From the NCBI GenBank assembly GCA_024291935.2, contig CM044316.1:8548501-8612500 (forward strand): 64,000 nucleotides of DNA. The letters run 5' to 3'. The translations under genes were made by a program, and so were the position numbers. This document shows positions 28,200 to 40,021 of this stretch, one piece after another. Under the pieces are notes generated by a model that worked only from the letters and a program-made list of their open reading frames with translations, was not told where the DNA came from and searched no databases. Origin of the DNA: Okapia johnstoni (Eukaryota; Chordata; Mammalia; Artiodactyla; Giraffidae). How positions within the stretch are numbered: the first letter of the stretch is position 1; each line of letters opens with the position of its first letter.

Positions 28200-29100
28200 C
28201 AGCTGCCGGCTCCAGGAGGGCGGCACAGCTATTGTGAGGCCAGACAGCTGTCCCTGCGCCAGGAAACCCCAGGGAGCAAGGCAAGGGGGTGGGAGGCTGA
28301 AGGCCGGCCCTGATCCTCAACCCAGGGGAAAGAAAGGCCCAGTGATGGTCCATTATCTCCTCCTGCAAGCTGGACACCTGGGTTGCGGCCAGCCCTCCAG
28401 AATCCACCTGACTAGGGACTCCTGGCACAGACCCCACCCAGCCCCAGCTGGCATCCTCCTAACCCCTGGCCCCCACCTGGCCCGGCCTGTGGCGTTCAGC
28501 AGCTGAACTGGGGTGTATTTATAGTTCCCTGGCACTGCTGAGCAAACCCCTAAATATAGAAGCTGAGCTATTTGGGGCCACGGCCCTGGGGCAAAGTTGG
28601 GCAGGGGGGCCACGGCACGTGTGCCTTTTTAGCCTGGACCCCCAGGACTGCCCAGGCCTCTCAGTCTCCCGGGACTGGGGTATGGGGGAGGGGTCTCAGG
28701 GGCACTCTGTTGTACCCCATTTGAGTGGGGGACAGAGAGAGATACGGTGGAGGAGCTCCAAGCCAAAGAGGGGTGAAACGAGAGGCTGTGATGCCTCAGA
28801 GAGGCCCGTCAGGGGCTCAGGAGTGGGTATGGGATTCCTAGCGCCCTGTTCCACCTCCTCTGTCACCTCAAACCAAAAAGCGGGTTGAGCTGTTGCTTCA
28901 GTGTTCTCAGCTTCTAGGAAATAAAGGCCTACAGGAAACTGCAGGGGCACCTTCAAACCCCAAACAAACCCCAGAGCTTAGCAACCCTCTTCCCCTTCCC
29001 CATCAGCAGTGAGCTCACTGGTGGCCCCAGGGTAGCAGAGGCTGGTGACGTGGGCTGGGGGGTGGGTGGAGCTATAAATAGCTGATTTATAAGCAGCTGC
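28200..29100. promoter_or_regulatory. Candidate regulatory island with MEF2-like sites and E-boxes
   Basis: Non-repeat segment. Perfect YTA(A/T)4TAR MEF2 matches: CTAAATATAG at 28550-28559 and CTATAAATAG at 29072-29081; a one-mismatch site lies at 28515-28524. CAGCTG E-boxes: 28200-28205, 28245-28250, 28500-28505 and 29094-29099. The 29072 motif could equally be a TATA box. Function is inferred from motif content only. Confidence 0.35.
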
Positions 29101-29284
29101 AGGGACAACAGGGCAGGGGTTGGCCATGGATCCAGGAGGGCTCTTCAGGGTAGCTAGACCCCAAAGTGTCTCCAGTGTCACCCCCCCACCCCCGGCCAGC
29201 AGTCCCCAAGATTTGGGGAAGAAGAGGGAACAGAGGGGTGAGTTACTTAAAAGGAACAACACCAGTGGTTCGTTTAAAGGCAGC

Positions 29285-29400
29285 CCATTATCACAATGGC
29301 TTTTAAGTGCTTCCATAGGAGGAGGCACAGTTTTGATCCCCAATCAGGGAACTAAAATCCCATATGCCTCGCAGAGTGACCAAAGGACTTTAAAAAAAGA
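29285..29400 (+). repeat. CHR-type SINE fragment
   Basis: Diverged short CHR: GATCCCCAATCAGGGAACTA followed by AAATCCCATATGCC. Confidence 0.65.
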
Positions 29401-29569
29401 AAGAAAAGACTGTAATGGAACATTCATTAATGCTTACTCAGCAGCAACTGGAAAAACAGTGGAATATTACACAGCTGTGACAAAGAACCCCAGAGGGTTC
29501 GTTGCCAGATGGCTGGGTCCTGGCAACACATTCTTTCCTTTTTAAAAATTGAGTGCAGTGTGCCATGCT

Positions 29570-29706
29570 GTGTGTGCTGTGCTTAGTTGCTCAGTTGTGT
29601 CTGCCTCTTTGCGACACCCTGGACTGTATCCCACCACGCTCCTCTGTCCATGGGGATTCTCCAGGCAAGGGTACTGGAGTGGGTTGCCATGCCCTCCTCC
29701 AGGGAT
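29570..29706 (-). mobile_element. BovA-type SINE (minus)
   Basis: TTAGTTGCTCAGTTGTGTCT through to ATGCCCTCCTCCAGGGAT; the tRNA-like head is absent. Confidence 0.87.
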
Positions 29707-29777
29707 CTGAGTGCAGTGTAGATCTTAACTTGCAGCTGGACAGATTTCATAGTAGAATCTTTAATCCCCGCCACCGA

Positions 29778-29791
29778 CCCCCCCCCCCCCC
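29778..29791. repeat. Poly-C run
   Basis: Fourteen consecutive C bases; possibly length-variable or an assembly-sensitive site. Confidence 0.85.
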
Positions 29792-29865
29792 ACAAGCTTT
29801 ATTGAGGTATGACTGACAAAACTGTAATAAATTTAAAGCCTATGACCGGATGATTTGATCCTAGT
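29792..29865 (-). repeat. L1M-type fragment
   Basis: AGCTTTATTGAGGTATGACTG resembles the reversed 3' region of old L1 elements. Confidence 0.5.
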
Positions 29866-30392
29866 CGAATCTTCAGCTTGGAAGAAAAGCTGTCACCAAC
29901 CTAGACAGCATATTAAAAAGCAGAGACATTACTTTGCCAACAAAGGTCCATCTAGTTAGGGCTATGGTTTTTCCAGTGGTCATGTATGGATGTGAGAGTT
30001 GGATGGTGAAGAAAGCTGAGCACCGAAGAATTGATGCTTTTGAACTGTGGTGTTGGAGAAGACTCTTGAGAGTCCCTTGGACTGCAAGGAGATCCAACCA
30101 GTCCATCCTAAAGGAAATCAGTCCTGAATATTCACTGGAAGGACTGATGCTGAAGCTGAAACTCTGATACTTTGGCCATCTCATGTGAAGAACTGACTCA
30201 TTTGAAAAGACCCTGATGCTGGGAAAGACTGAAGGTAGGGGGAGAAGGAGACGACATAGGGTTGGATGGCATCTCGATGAACATGAGTTTGAATAAGCTC
30301 CGGGAGTTGGTGATGGACAGGGAAGCCTAGCGTTCTGCAGGCCATGGGGTCGCAAAGAGTCGGACACAACTGAGCGACTGAACTGAACTGAA
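29866..30392 (+). repeat. BovB 3' fragment
   Basis: End of ORF2 plus terminus: translations of GTCATGTATGGATGTGAGAG and GATGCTTTTGAACTGTGG blocks match the C-terminal BovB protein (VMYGCESW, DAFELWCWRRLL). The frame closes at a TGA near 30166, and the element ends GAGCGACTGAACTGAACTGA. Confidence 0.9.
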
Positions 30393-31272
30393 TCTTGAGC
30401 AAAAAAGAAGTCCCCAAAGCCAATACAAAAACCACTCGAGTCATAAAGCTCAGACAGAAAATGAAACAAGTTTTCAGACGTGTAAGAAAACAAAAAAAAT
30501 AAAGGAGGAGCGAGAGAATAAGCAACAGAATTCAGAGTGGTAGAGGGAGGGAACAGAGCCATCTCCTACTTCTTGTTGGGGGTTTGTGGGTATACCTTGC
30601 AAAAAATTTTTTTCTTAAATTAATGAATAAAGTAGAGTAAAACGGGTCATGGATAGACCCCTGGTCATGAGAATGACATTTCATCACTTCTGTGAACTAA
30701 GGCCTGTGGACAGTTTTTTGAAATTGAAAAATATTTAAAGGATTTCACGAGAAGCCGTTAGAGGAAGCAAAGAAAAGATGACCAGAGGTGGCCAGAGGTG
30801 GGGAGGCACAATGGAAAAGGGGGGCAGCTGGGGGAGGCCGGTGGTCAGGGAAGGGGGACTGGCAGCCGCCAATCGGAAGCTCTGCAGTCCAGGGCTGGGA
30901 ACACCGCTTGATTCTTGCTGGTGTTTCCGCCTCTTGCTCTCAGCTCTCGGCTTCTTCCCCATTCTGCGAGGGCTCTGGGAGCCCCAAGCTGGAGGCTGAC
31001 AATGCCCAATGAGAGTGGACAGCAGCCTTCCAGGGGCTCTGCAAGGGGGTCCCAGAATGTGGGGTGGGGAGGGGAAGGAAAGGGGTTTAGGCTGAGGGAC
31101 CTCGTCCATCTCTCCCCTAGCCTCAGTTTCCCTATCTGGGCGCCCGCATCACAGGTTTCCAGGGTCGTGGGTAGTCAGGCCATGGATGCTGCTGATGGCC
31201 ATGACCAGTGCTAAAAAGAAGTGCTGTATTCTGGGCCAGGGGCTTTGGGAGAAACAAACCCGTCTCCGGGAC
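30393..31272. other. Intergenic, unassigned sequence
   Basis: 30393-30760 is AT-rich and 30780-31270 is GC-richer. No recognised repeat or gene. Confidence 0.4.
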
Positions 31273-31280
31273 TCTATCAG

Positions 31281-31486
31281 ACAGTTTAGTTGCTAAGTCA
31301 TCTCTCACTCTTTGGGACCCCATGGACTGTAGCCCGCCAGGCTCCTCTGTCCATGGGATTTCCCAGGCAAGAGTACTGGACTGGGTTGCCATTCCCTTCT
31401 CCAGGGGATCTTCCCAACCCAGGGACTGAGCCCACGTCTCCAGGATTGGCAGAGTTCTTGACCACTGAACCACCAGGGAAGCCCAT
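31281..31486 (-). mobile_element. Bov-tA SINE (minus) with target-site duplication
   Basis: TCTATCAG at 31273-31280 and 31487-31494 flanks a complete reverse element. Confidence 0.92.
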
Positions 31487-31494
31487 TCTATCAG

Positions 31495-31860
31495 CTATGG
31501 ATCTGCTTTCAACAGCTGTGGAAAATAGTCTGGCAGTTCCTCAAAAAGTTAAATATAGAGTTGTGTTATGAACAAACAATTCTTCTTTTAGGTCCATACA
31601 CAAAAAAAATTGAAAGCAGAAACTCCCCCACACACTTGGACACCCACATTCATAGCAGTGTGATTAGAAACTGCCAAGAGGTGGAAACCACCCAAGTGTC
31701 CATGGACAGATGAATGGATAAACAAAATGTCCATCCACATGCTGGAATATTATTCAGCCATAAAGAAGAATGTATTTCTGAGATGTCTACAACATGGTTG
31801 GAGGTGGTGACTGAACAACATTGTTGAATGTAGTAAATGACACTGGGTTATTCATCTGCA
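31495..31860 (+). repeat. L1M 3' UTR fragment
   Basis: CCAAGTGTCCATGGACAGAT, GAATGGATAAACAAAATGTC and GGAATATTATTCAGCCATAA. Confidence 0.8.
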
Positions 31861-31861
31861 A

Positions 31862-32130
31862 ATTGTTGTTGTTGTTCAGTCTCTAAGTCATGTCGGACTC
31901 TTTGCAACCCCATGGACTGCAGCACGCCAGGCTTCCCTGTCCTTCACTATCTCCCAGAGTTTGCTCAAGCTCGTGTCCATTGAATCTGTGATGCCATCCA
32001 ACCATCTCATCCTCTCTTGCCTTCTTGTTCTCCTGTCTTCAATTTTCCTCAGCATCAGGGTCTTTTCCATTGAGTCGGCTCTTCGCATCATGTGGCCAAA
32101 GGGTTGGAGCTTCAGCTTCAGCACCATGTA
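31862..32130 (-). repeat. BovB 3' end fragment
   Basis: (GTT)n-led reverse BovB terminus down to GCTTCAGCTTCAGCACCAT. Confidence 0.9.
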
Positions 32131-32361
32131 CAAATAATTAACTTTATATCATGTGACTCTCACTCCAATTTTAAAAAATTCTGAGTGGGTCACAGCAGTG
32201 TCCCCCAACCCAACTGTGGGCATCTCTCCTTTCACTCTCCTCTGGGGCTCATAGGTCTCCCCTCGTTTCATCTTTCCACTGCCCTGAGATGAGTTAGGCA
32301 TTGTCTTCTTCCTTTTATGGATTTGACAGTCATACAGTCACTCAACAAACATAGCATGCCA

Positions 32362-32511
32362 GGAATTCCCCAGTGGTCCAGTGGTTAAGACTCCATGCTT
32401 TCAGTGCCGAGGGCCTGGGTTCAATCCCTGGTCAGGGAACTAAGATTCCATAAGCTGAATGGTGGGATATAATTAATTAATTAATTAATTAATTAATTAA
32501 AAAGAAAACAC
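32362..32511 (+). mobile_element. CHR-type SINE with (TTAA)n tail
   Basis: Short CHR element; its tail is an expanded AATT tract (about 32469-32500). Duplication AGCATGCCA is at 32353-32361 and 32512-32520. Confidence 0.9.
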
Positions 32512-32689
32512 AGCATGCCAATCACTGTTCTAAACACTGGGGAGCCAAGTGGGGTGGTGCAGATGTGAACAAGCCGGACGCATGTCTGTCTTATGAGGCT
32601 ATTTCATGGCAGGTGAAGCCTGTGAATATGGTAAATAAGAACATTGCAGAGAATGTTAAGAATGGGAATATTAAGCAAGTTAATGAAAG

Positions 32690-33335
32690 AGGTCCCATCA
32701 CTTCATGGCAAATAGATGGGGCTGGGAAATGGAAACAGCGACAGATTTTATTTTCTTGGGCTCCAAAATCACTGCGGATAGTGACCACAGCCATGAAATT
32801 AAAAGATGCTTGCTCCTTGGAGGAAAGGCTATGACCAACCTAGATAACATATTAAAAAGCACAGACATTAGTTTCCCGACAAAGGTCCATATAGTCAAAG
32901 CTACAGTTTTTCCAGGAGTCATGTACAGGTGTGAGAGTTGGACCATAAGGAAGGCTGAGCACCAAAGAATTGATGCTTTTGAATTGTGGGTGCTGGAGAA
33001 GACTCTTAAGAATCCCTTGGACAGCAAGGAGATCAAACCAGTCCATCCTAAAGGATATCAACCCTGAATATTCATTGGAAGGACTGATGCTGAACCTGAA
33101 ACTCCAATACTTTGGCCAACTGATGCGAAGAGCTGACTCATTGAAGACCCTGATGCTGGGAAAGATTGAGGGCAGGAGGAGAAGAGGGTGACAGAGGATG
33201 AGATGGTTGGATGGCATCACCGACTCAATGAGTATGAGTTTGAGCAACTCCGGGAGATGTTGAAGGACAGGGAAGCCTGGTGTGCTGCAGTCCATGGGGT
33301 CACAAAGAGTCCAACACGACTTAGCGACTGAACAA
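32690..33335 (+). repeat. BovB 3' fragment with ORF2 C-terminal remnant
   Basis: Encodes DFIFLGSKITADSDHSHEIK and VMYRCESW in one frame from 32705, followed by a frameshift near 32980. It ends at the BovB terminus CTTAGCGACTGAACAAC. Confidence 0.9.
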
Positions 33336-33359
33336 CAATGAAAGAGAGGGAGGTGGGTG

Positions 33360-33620
33360 GTGGGGAGGTTGCTGAACTGATCAGGGCAGTCAGGGAGGGT
33401 CCTTCAGAGAAGTTATTTGAGAAAAGACTTGAAGGAGGTGAGGAGGGCAGAACTATGGGGAGATCTGGGGAAGAACCTTCTAGGCAGAGGGAACCGCCTG
33501 TGCAAAGGCCCTGAGGCTGGTGTGGAAGAGCAAGGAGGCCTGGGTGGCTGAAGCCGAGTGAACAGAGGGGAAAGAAGCAGGAGAGAAGGCCAGAGAGAAA
33601 GCGTGGGGTGAGATTGTGTG
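33360..33620 (-). repeat. L2 LINE 3' end (minus)
   Basis: CTTCTAGGCAGAGGGAACCG, GCAAAGGCCCTGAGGCTGG and AGCAAGGAGGCCTGGGTGG. Confidence 0.78.
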
Positions 33621-33929
33621 CAGCTGCTAGAAAGTCAGAGGTGACATTTAAAATATTTTTTAACACCTAGCAAGGTGTGGAGACCAGCCAGTGAGAACAG
33701 AGTTAGCCCCATGTGGGTGCTCTCTTGTTCCCCTTATCTCTGAGGGCCTGGGGGCACCGGGATCCTCCATGGGTTGTATCCATCATGCACTGTCCATGTC
33801 CCTCCAGCACACCTCCTGCGGTCAAGGCCGTGTCCCTGTATCTAACAGAGCGCATGCTCCACGGCTGTGCTCAGTAATGGTTGCCTGGATGAAGGTACAC
33901 GTCTGAATTTATTGTGGTTGTATCTTGAC

Positions 33930-34975
33930 ACTTTCCCTCCTTTCTTTTTTAAAAATTGAAGTGTAGTTGATTTACAATGTTGTGTTAGTTTCGGGTATAC
34001 AGCGAAGTGAGTCAGTTATACATACATACGTATGTATGAATTCTTTTTCACATTTTTTTCCGTTATAGGTTCTTGTAAAACACTGAGTATAGTTCTCTGT
34101 GCTATACAGTAGGTGCTTGTTGTTTACCAGTTTTTGTTTGTTTGTTTACCAGTTTTATATGTAGTAGTGTGTATATGTTAATCCCAAACTCCTAATTTAT
34201 CTCTCTGCCTCCCCCTTTCCCCTCAGGTAACTATAATTTTATTTTTCTATGTCTGTGGGTCTGTTTTTGTTTTGTGAAGAAGCTCATTTGTATAAATTTT
34301 TATTAAGGGATACCATGTGATATTTGTTTCTCTCTGTCTGGCTTATCTCTCTTAATATGATCATCTCTAGGTCCATCCGTGTTGCTGCAAATGGCATTCT
34401 TTCTTTTTTATGGCCGAGTAATAGTCCGGTGTCCATATTTATACACCACAGCTTCTTCGCTCATTCATCTGTCAATGGATATTTGAGTTGTTCCATGTCT
34501 CGGCTGTTGTAAATAATGCTGCAATAAACATTGGGTTGCAGGTATCCTTTTGAATTATGGTTTTCTCCAGGTATATGCCCAGGAGTGGGATAGCTGTATT
34601 ATAGGGTAACTATTTTTAGCTTTTTGAGGAACCTCCGTTCTATTCTCTGTAGTGATTGCACCACTCTACATTCCCACCAACAGGGTGGGAAGGTTCCATT
34701 TTCTCCACACCCTCTCCAGAATGTATTGTTTGTATGCTTTTGATGACGATGACCATTCTGACGGTTATGAGGTGTTACCTCACTGCTGTTTTGATTTGCA
34801 TTTCTCTAACAATCAGTGACGCTGAGCATCTTTTCATGTGTCTGTGGGCCACCTGTGTGTCTTCTTTGGAGGAATGTCTATTTAGATCTGCTACCTATTT
34901 GTTGATTGAGTTGTTTGGTTCTTTGAGATGTATGAGCTGTTTTTGACATCTTTCAACACCTCAGTATCTCTTTCC
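33930..34975 (-). repeat. L1 3' region (minus)
   Basis: Runs from the ruminant L1 tail (TTGAAGTGTAGTTGATTTAC) through GGCCGAGTAATAGTC and GCAATAAACATTGGG blocks to AATCAGTGACGCTGAGCATC. No ORF remains. Confidence 0.85.
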
Positions 34976-35284
34976 ATTTTCCTTTATTTTCTTTTTTGTC
35001 TTTTTGTTGTTGTTAAAGAAAGGAAACAGTGTTTGATTCATGACTGAACTGTAGGATGAGGTCAAGGCTCTCAGGCCCCTGGGAGTGAGGCCCAGCCCTG
35101 AGAGCCAGCGACCTCTTAAATTTTGCTCCTGAGTGCCTCACTCTCCTCACCCTATTCACAGCTCTGAGTCTTAAGAAGGCAGTAGCATTAGCTGATTTAA
35201 TATGGCCTCTCCACTGCCCTCGCCAATGTTGTTCTTTTTTCTGCTGCCCTCCACTATGAAAATGGCCTTATTTTCCTTTAGGCA

Positions 35285-37065
35285 GTCAGTTCAGTTCACT
35301 CACTCAGTCATGTCCGATTCTTTGTGACCCCATGAACTGCACACAGCACGCCAGGCTTCCCTGTCCATCACCAGCTCCTGGAGTTTACTCAAACCTATGT
35401 CCATCGAGTCGATGACACCATCCAACCATCTCATCCTCTGTCGTCCCCTTCTCCTCCTGCCTTCAATCTTTCCCAGCATCAGGGTGTTTTCAAATGAGTC
35501 AGCTCTTCGCATCAGGTGCCCAAAGTATTGAAGTTTCGTCTTCAACATCAGTCCTTCCAATGAACACTCAGGACTGATTTCCTTTAGGATGGACTGGTTG
35601 GATCTCCTTGCAGTCCAAGGGGCTCTCAAGAGTCTTCTCCAACACCACAATTCAAAGGCATCAATTCTTCGGCACTCAGCTTTCTTTATAGCCCAACTCT
35701 CACATCCATACATGACCACTGGAAAAACCATAGCCTTGAGTAGACATACCTTTGTTGACAAAGTAATGCCTCTGCTTTTTAATATACTGTCTAGGTTGGT
35801 CATAACTTTCCTTCCAAGGAGTAAGCGTCTTTTAATTTCATGGCTGCAATCACCATCTGCAGTGATTTTGGAGCCCAGAAAAATAAAGTCAGCCACAGTT
35901 TCCACTGTTTGCCCATCTATCTGCCATAAGGTGATGGGACTGGATGCCATGATCTTAGTTTTCTGGATGTAGAGCTTTAAGCCAACTCTTTCACTCTCGT
36001 CTTTCACTTTCATCAAGAGGCTCTTTAGCTCTTCTTCACTTTCTGCCATGAGGGTGGTGTCATCTGCATATCTGAGGTTATTGATATTTCTCCTGGCAAT
36101 CTTGATTCCAGCTTGTGCTTCCTCCAGCCCAGTGTTTCTCATGATGTACTCTGCATATAAGTTAAATAAGCAGGGTGACAATACACAGCCTTGACACACT
36201 CCTTTTCCTATTTGGAACCAGTCTGTTGTTTCATGTCCAGTTCTAACTGTTGCTTCCTGACCTGCATACAGGTTTCTCAAGAGACAGGTCAGGTGGTCTG
36301 GTATTCCCATCTCTTTCAGAATGTTCCACAGTTTATTGTGATCCACACAGTCAAAGGCTTTGGCATAGTCAATAAAGCAGAAATAGATGTTTTTCTGGGA
36401 CTCTCTTGCTTTCTCGATGATCCAGCGGATGTTGGCAATTTGATCTTTGGTTCCTCTGCCTTTTCTAAAACCAGCTTGAACATCTGGAAGTTCACGGTTC
36501 ATGTATTGCTGAAGCCTGGCTTGGAGAATTTTAAGCATTACTTTACTAGCATGTGAGATGAGTGCAATCGTGCGGTAGTTCGAGCATTCTTTGGCATTGC
36601 CTTTCTTTGGGATTGGAATGAAAACTGACCTTTTCTAGTCCTGTGGCCACTGCTGAGTTTTCCAGATTTGCTGGCATATCAAGTGCAGCACTTTCACTGC
36701 ATCATCTTTTGGTATTTTTGAAATAGCTCGACTGGAATTCCATCACCTCCACTAGCTTTGTTCGTAGTGATGCTTTCTAAGGCCCACTTGACTTCACATT
36801 CCAGGATGTCTGGCTCTAGGTGAGTGATCGCACCATCGTGATTATCTGGGTTGTGAAGATCTTTTTTGTATAGTTCTTCTGTGTATTCTTGCCACCTCCT
36901 ATTAATATCGTCTGCTTCTGTTAGGTCCGTACCATTTCTGTCCTTTATTGAGCCCATCTTTGCCTGAAATTTTCCCTTAGTATCTCTAATTTTCTTGAAG
37001 AGATCTCTAGTCTTTCCCATTCTATTGTTTTCCTCTATTTCCTTTAGTGGCAGTGGCATAAAGTT
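35285..37065 (-). mobile_element. Large BovB (RTE-clade) LINE fragment, minus strand, 5'-truncated
   Basis: Reads as BovB ORF2 and 3' end on the minus strand. The 3' terminus (35285-35460) carries the typical BovB tail region, the middle encodes reverse transcriptase, and 36694-37059 encodes the linker upstream of the RT domain in another frame. It is truncated near 37065, where an L1 tail abuts. The frame is broken between 36540 and 36694 (a TAG lies in the RT-frame reading near 36635), so the element is not autonomous. Confidence 0.92.
35300..36538 (-). pseudogene. BovB ORF2 remnant, open 412-aa reverse-transcriptase/C-terminal frame
   Basis: A single uninterrupted frame holds the RT core: FIDYAKAFD (residues 55-63), QGCVLSP (116-122), LRYADD with the catalytic aspartates at 159-160, followed by the long C-terminal region ending SDMTE. 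The apparent start methionine is internal to the original ORF2; the endonuclease and N-terminal part are missing. It is a transposon relic rather than a host gene, although an undamaged frame this long in a truncated copy suggests a fairly recent insertion. Confidence 0.88.
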
Positions 37066-37146
37066 TCTTTTTTTTTTAAATTAATTTTTATTGGAGTACA
37101 GTTAACTTACAATGTTGTGTTAGTTTCTGCTGTACAGCAAAAGTTT
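37066..37146 (-). repeat. Ruminant L1 3' tail
   Basis: TTTATTGGAGTACAGTTAAC and ACAATGTTGTGTTAGTTTC, next to the 5' truncation of the BovB copy. Confidence 0.75.
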
Positions 37147-37187
37147 CCTTTCAAGATAAATTAATTCAAGAATTTTAAAAAGGTGGT

Positions 37188-37320
37188 GGTTCAGTGGCTA
37201 AGACTCTGAGCTTCCAATGCAGGGGACCTGGGTTCGATCCCTGTTCAGGAAACTAGATCCCACACGCCACGACTAAGACCTGACACTGCCAAATAAACAA
37301 AAAAATTTTAATTTGAAAAA
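37188..37320 (+). mobile_element. CHR-type SINE (short form)
   Basis: GGTTCAGTGGCTAAGACTCT... through ...GCCAAATAAACAAAAAAAT. Confidence 0.87.
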
Positions 37321-37868
37321 TATCTTTTAAAAAGGATTAAAAAAAGGAAAAGTTGAAGGAAGAATCTGTGGGCAATAGAGAGGAATGAATGATGTTTGGG
37401 AGCTGTCAATCAACTACATGCTGCAGGAGGCGAGGGTGGGGCAGCAGACCTGGGTCCCATGTGCATGAGTGATGTTGCCTCAGCCAAAAGTGTCTTGTAG
37501 GTGATACTACTCAGATACAGGGTGAGGGAGGGGCAGAAGGCCCCCTCTGGGCAGACAGCATTCTTTTCTGAGTGGTCGGAGAAATGACTTTTCTGAGATC
37601 ATTTCCTATTGGCATCCCCATGTCTGGGGCCGAGGGTGTCCCTGGGATTTCCAGGGTGCCAAGTGACAAAGTTCAGCAGGACTTCCTTTGTGGATATGCC
37701 ACCACAATGTCTGCCTCTTGCCCCTAGTTTCTGTCTGGCTCAGGGAGCCAGCCCTGGGCATCCCACAGGCTGCCTGATGCCCATGAGACCAGGAAGCTCT
37801 GGCATTGACAAGGAGACTGGCACCTATTCCCTGAGCTTTCTTTGAGACTGACTCATTAAAATCCCTGG
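37321..37868. other. Intergenic, unassigned sequence
   Basis: A-rich to 37380, then unique sequence with no gene or recognised repeat. Confidence 0.4.
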
Positions 37869-38162
37869 TGGGAGACTTCCCTGGTGGCACAGCGGATAAG
37901 AATCCACCTGCCAATGCAGGGCACATCGGTTCCATCCCTGGTCCAGGAGGATCACGCCTCAGAGCAATTAAGTCCGTGTGCTACAACTACTGAGCCCACT
38001 TGCTGCAGCTACTTAAGCCTCCACGCCTAAAGCCTATGCTTCAAAACAAGAGATGCCACCACAATGAGAGGCCGGCTCACTGCAATTAGAGAGCAGCCCC
38101 CGCTCTCCACTAGAGAAAGCCCAAGCTCAGCAATGAAGACCCCGTGCAATCAAAAAAAAAAA
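37869..38162 (+). mobile_element. CHR-type SINE (long form)
   Basis: Complete long element with a poly-A tail (38150-38160). CTCTGGTAGGA after it and CCCTGGTGGGA before it are a likely degraded target duplication. Confidence 0.88.
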
Positions 38163-39330
38163 TTCTCTGGTAGGATAAATGGCCAATAGGCACATGAAGA
38201 GGTGCTCAGCATCACTAATCATCAAGGAAGTGTGAATCAAAACCACAGTGAGATACCACCTCCCACCCATTAGGATGACTATCAAAACAGAAAATAACAA
38301 GTGTTGGCAAGGATGTGGGGTAATTGGAACCCTCACATACCATTAGTGGGAACGTAAAATAGCACAGACGCTATGGAAAACAGTATGGCAGTTCCTTCAA
38401 AAATTAAACAGAATTAGCATACCACTTCTGGGTGTATAACTTCCCCAAACTGAAAGCAAGGTCTTGAAAAGATATCTGTACATCCATTTTCATAACAGCA
38501 TTATTCATAAATAGTCCAAGAGTGGAAGCAACCCAGTTTCTATAAGTGGACGAATGAATAAACAAAACATGGTACATCCACGCAATGGAATATTATCCAG
38601 CTTTTAAGAGGAAGGAAATTATAACACATGGGTGAAGACATAACACTAAGTGAAATAAACTAGTCACAAAAGGACAAAAATCCCATGATTCTACTCACGT
38701 GAAGTGGTCAGATTTGTGGAAGAATGTCACTCCTTGCTAAGGGCTGAGGGGAGGAGGAGGGGAGTTGTTTAGTGGGTACAGAGTGTCACTTTTGCAAGAT
38801 GTAAAAGTTCTAGTGGCTGACTGTACCACAGTGAATGTACTTAACACTGCTGAACTGTACATAAAATGGTTACGATGGTAAACTTTATGTGTTTTTACCA
38901 CTTAAAAATTTTTTAAAAAAGAAAGATATGTAAACACATAGTACAATTTGGATGAAACTTGAGGACATTATGCTGAGTGAAATACGCCTAGCACAAAAAG
39001 ACAAACACTATATGATTCCATGGGTTTGCTCCCTGGTCCAAGAGGATTCCACACTCCCTGGAACAACTAGAAGCACATAGCAACATAGAAGAGTCAAAAT
39101 CATAGGGGCAGAAAGAAGAAGGGTGGGTGCCAGGGGCTCGGGGAATGAAGAATAAGGAGTTATTTTTTAATGTGGACCGAATCAGTTTGGGATGATGCAA
39201 AGGTTTCTGGAGATGGATAGTGGTGATGGTTGTACAACACTGTGAATGTACATAATGCCACTGAACTGGTCGCCAAAGACGGTTAAAATGGTAAATTTTG
39301 TTATGTGTATTTTATCACATTAATTAAAAA
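38163..39330 (+). repeat. L1M 3' region
   Basis: ATGAAGAGGTGCTCAGCATC, CCATTAGGATGACTATCAAA and GGAATATTATCCAGC blocks, followed by the L1 3' UTR ending in TTTTATCACATTAATTAAAA. Confidence 0.82.
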
Positions 39331-39344
39331 CTCAGGTGGGAGGT

Positions 39345-39900
39345 TAAGATGGGACAGAGGCTGGACCTGCCAGCCCATGAGTCTGTTGGACAGATGATGG
39401 ACCCCCTATGGAGTCATTACCAATTATATCCTGAAGTCGCATGTGTTTCTGTCCCCATATGGACCTTTCAACCTAGATTCAAATACCCAGCTCCTCCTCA
39501 ATCTTGCCTGGGGCTGCTACAGTGGCCACTGGGATCTGTCACTACCATTCCAGCTTCTCTACTTCCAGGCAGAAGGGAAGAAGGGGCTGCCCCGCCCACT
39601 TATGTGGCCTTATGACTTGCTTTGCCCAATGAAAAGTGAGCAGTTATAACACGTGTCATTTCATGGTGGAAGCTTTAAGAGCTGGAGCTGGCCCTGCTGT
39701 GTTTCCTTCTCCTTCTGCAACGGGCAGCCTGCAATGTGCCAGAGGGTGGCCAAGTGAGAAGTAAGAGCTGTGATGTTTTAAATCCCTGAGATGTGGGACT
39801 CACATGTTACTGCAGCAGAACTGAAGTTGCCCTGACTCTGATACAGCGACTGGCATTTGAGTCATCTCCTCTGTGTGCTGATGGCCTTGGACCATGAACT
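39345..39900 (+). repeat. Probable ancient LTR-like interspersed repeat
   Basis: TATGACTTGCTTTGCCCAATG...GGTGGAAGCTTTAAGAGC...CTCTGATACAG resembles old mammalian MaLR/ERVL-type LTR text. The class is not settled from inspection. Confidence 0.4.
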
Positions 39901-40021
39901 CCAGGGCTGAAACTAGGGTGAGAAGTGAGGCTTTCACCACAGATAGCAAAACGTAAGGGGATGACAAAGAACTCTATTGTCAAGATGAATATTCTTTATA
40001 ACTTTATTTTTATCATTATTA

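Noticed and set aside
29072..29545. TATA-like CTATAAATAG followed by an ATG at 29126 and a 141-codon frame
   Set aside because: The frame runs into a CHR SINE and has no recognisable domain. The motif fits MEF2 equally well.
29873..30562. 229-codon open frame on the minus strand
   Set aside because: It is the antisense of a BovB 3' fragment. The sense strand encodes recognisable BovB C-terminal residues.
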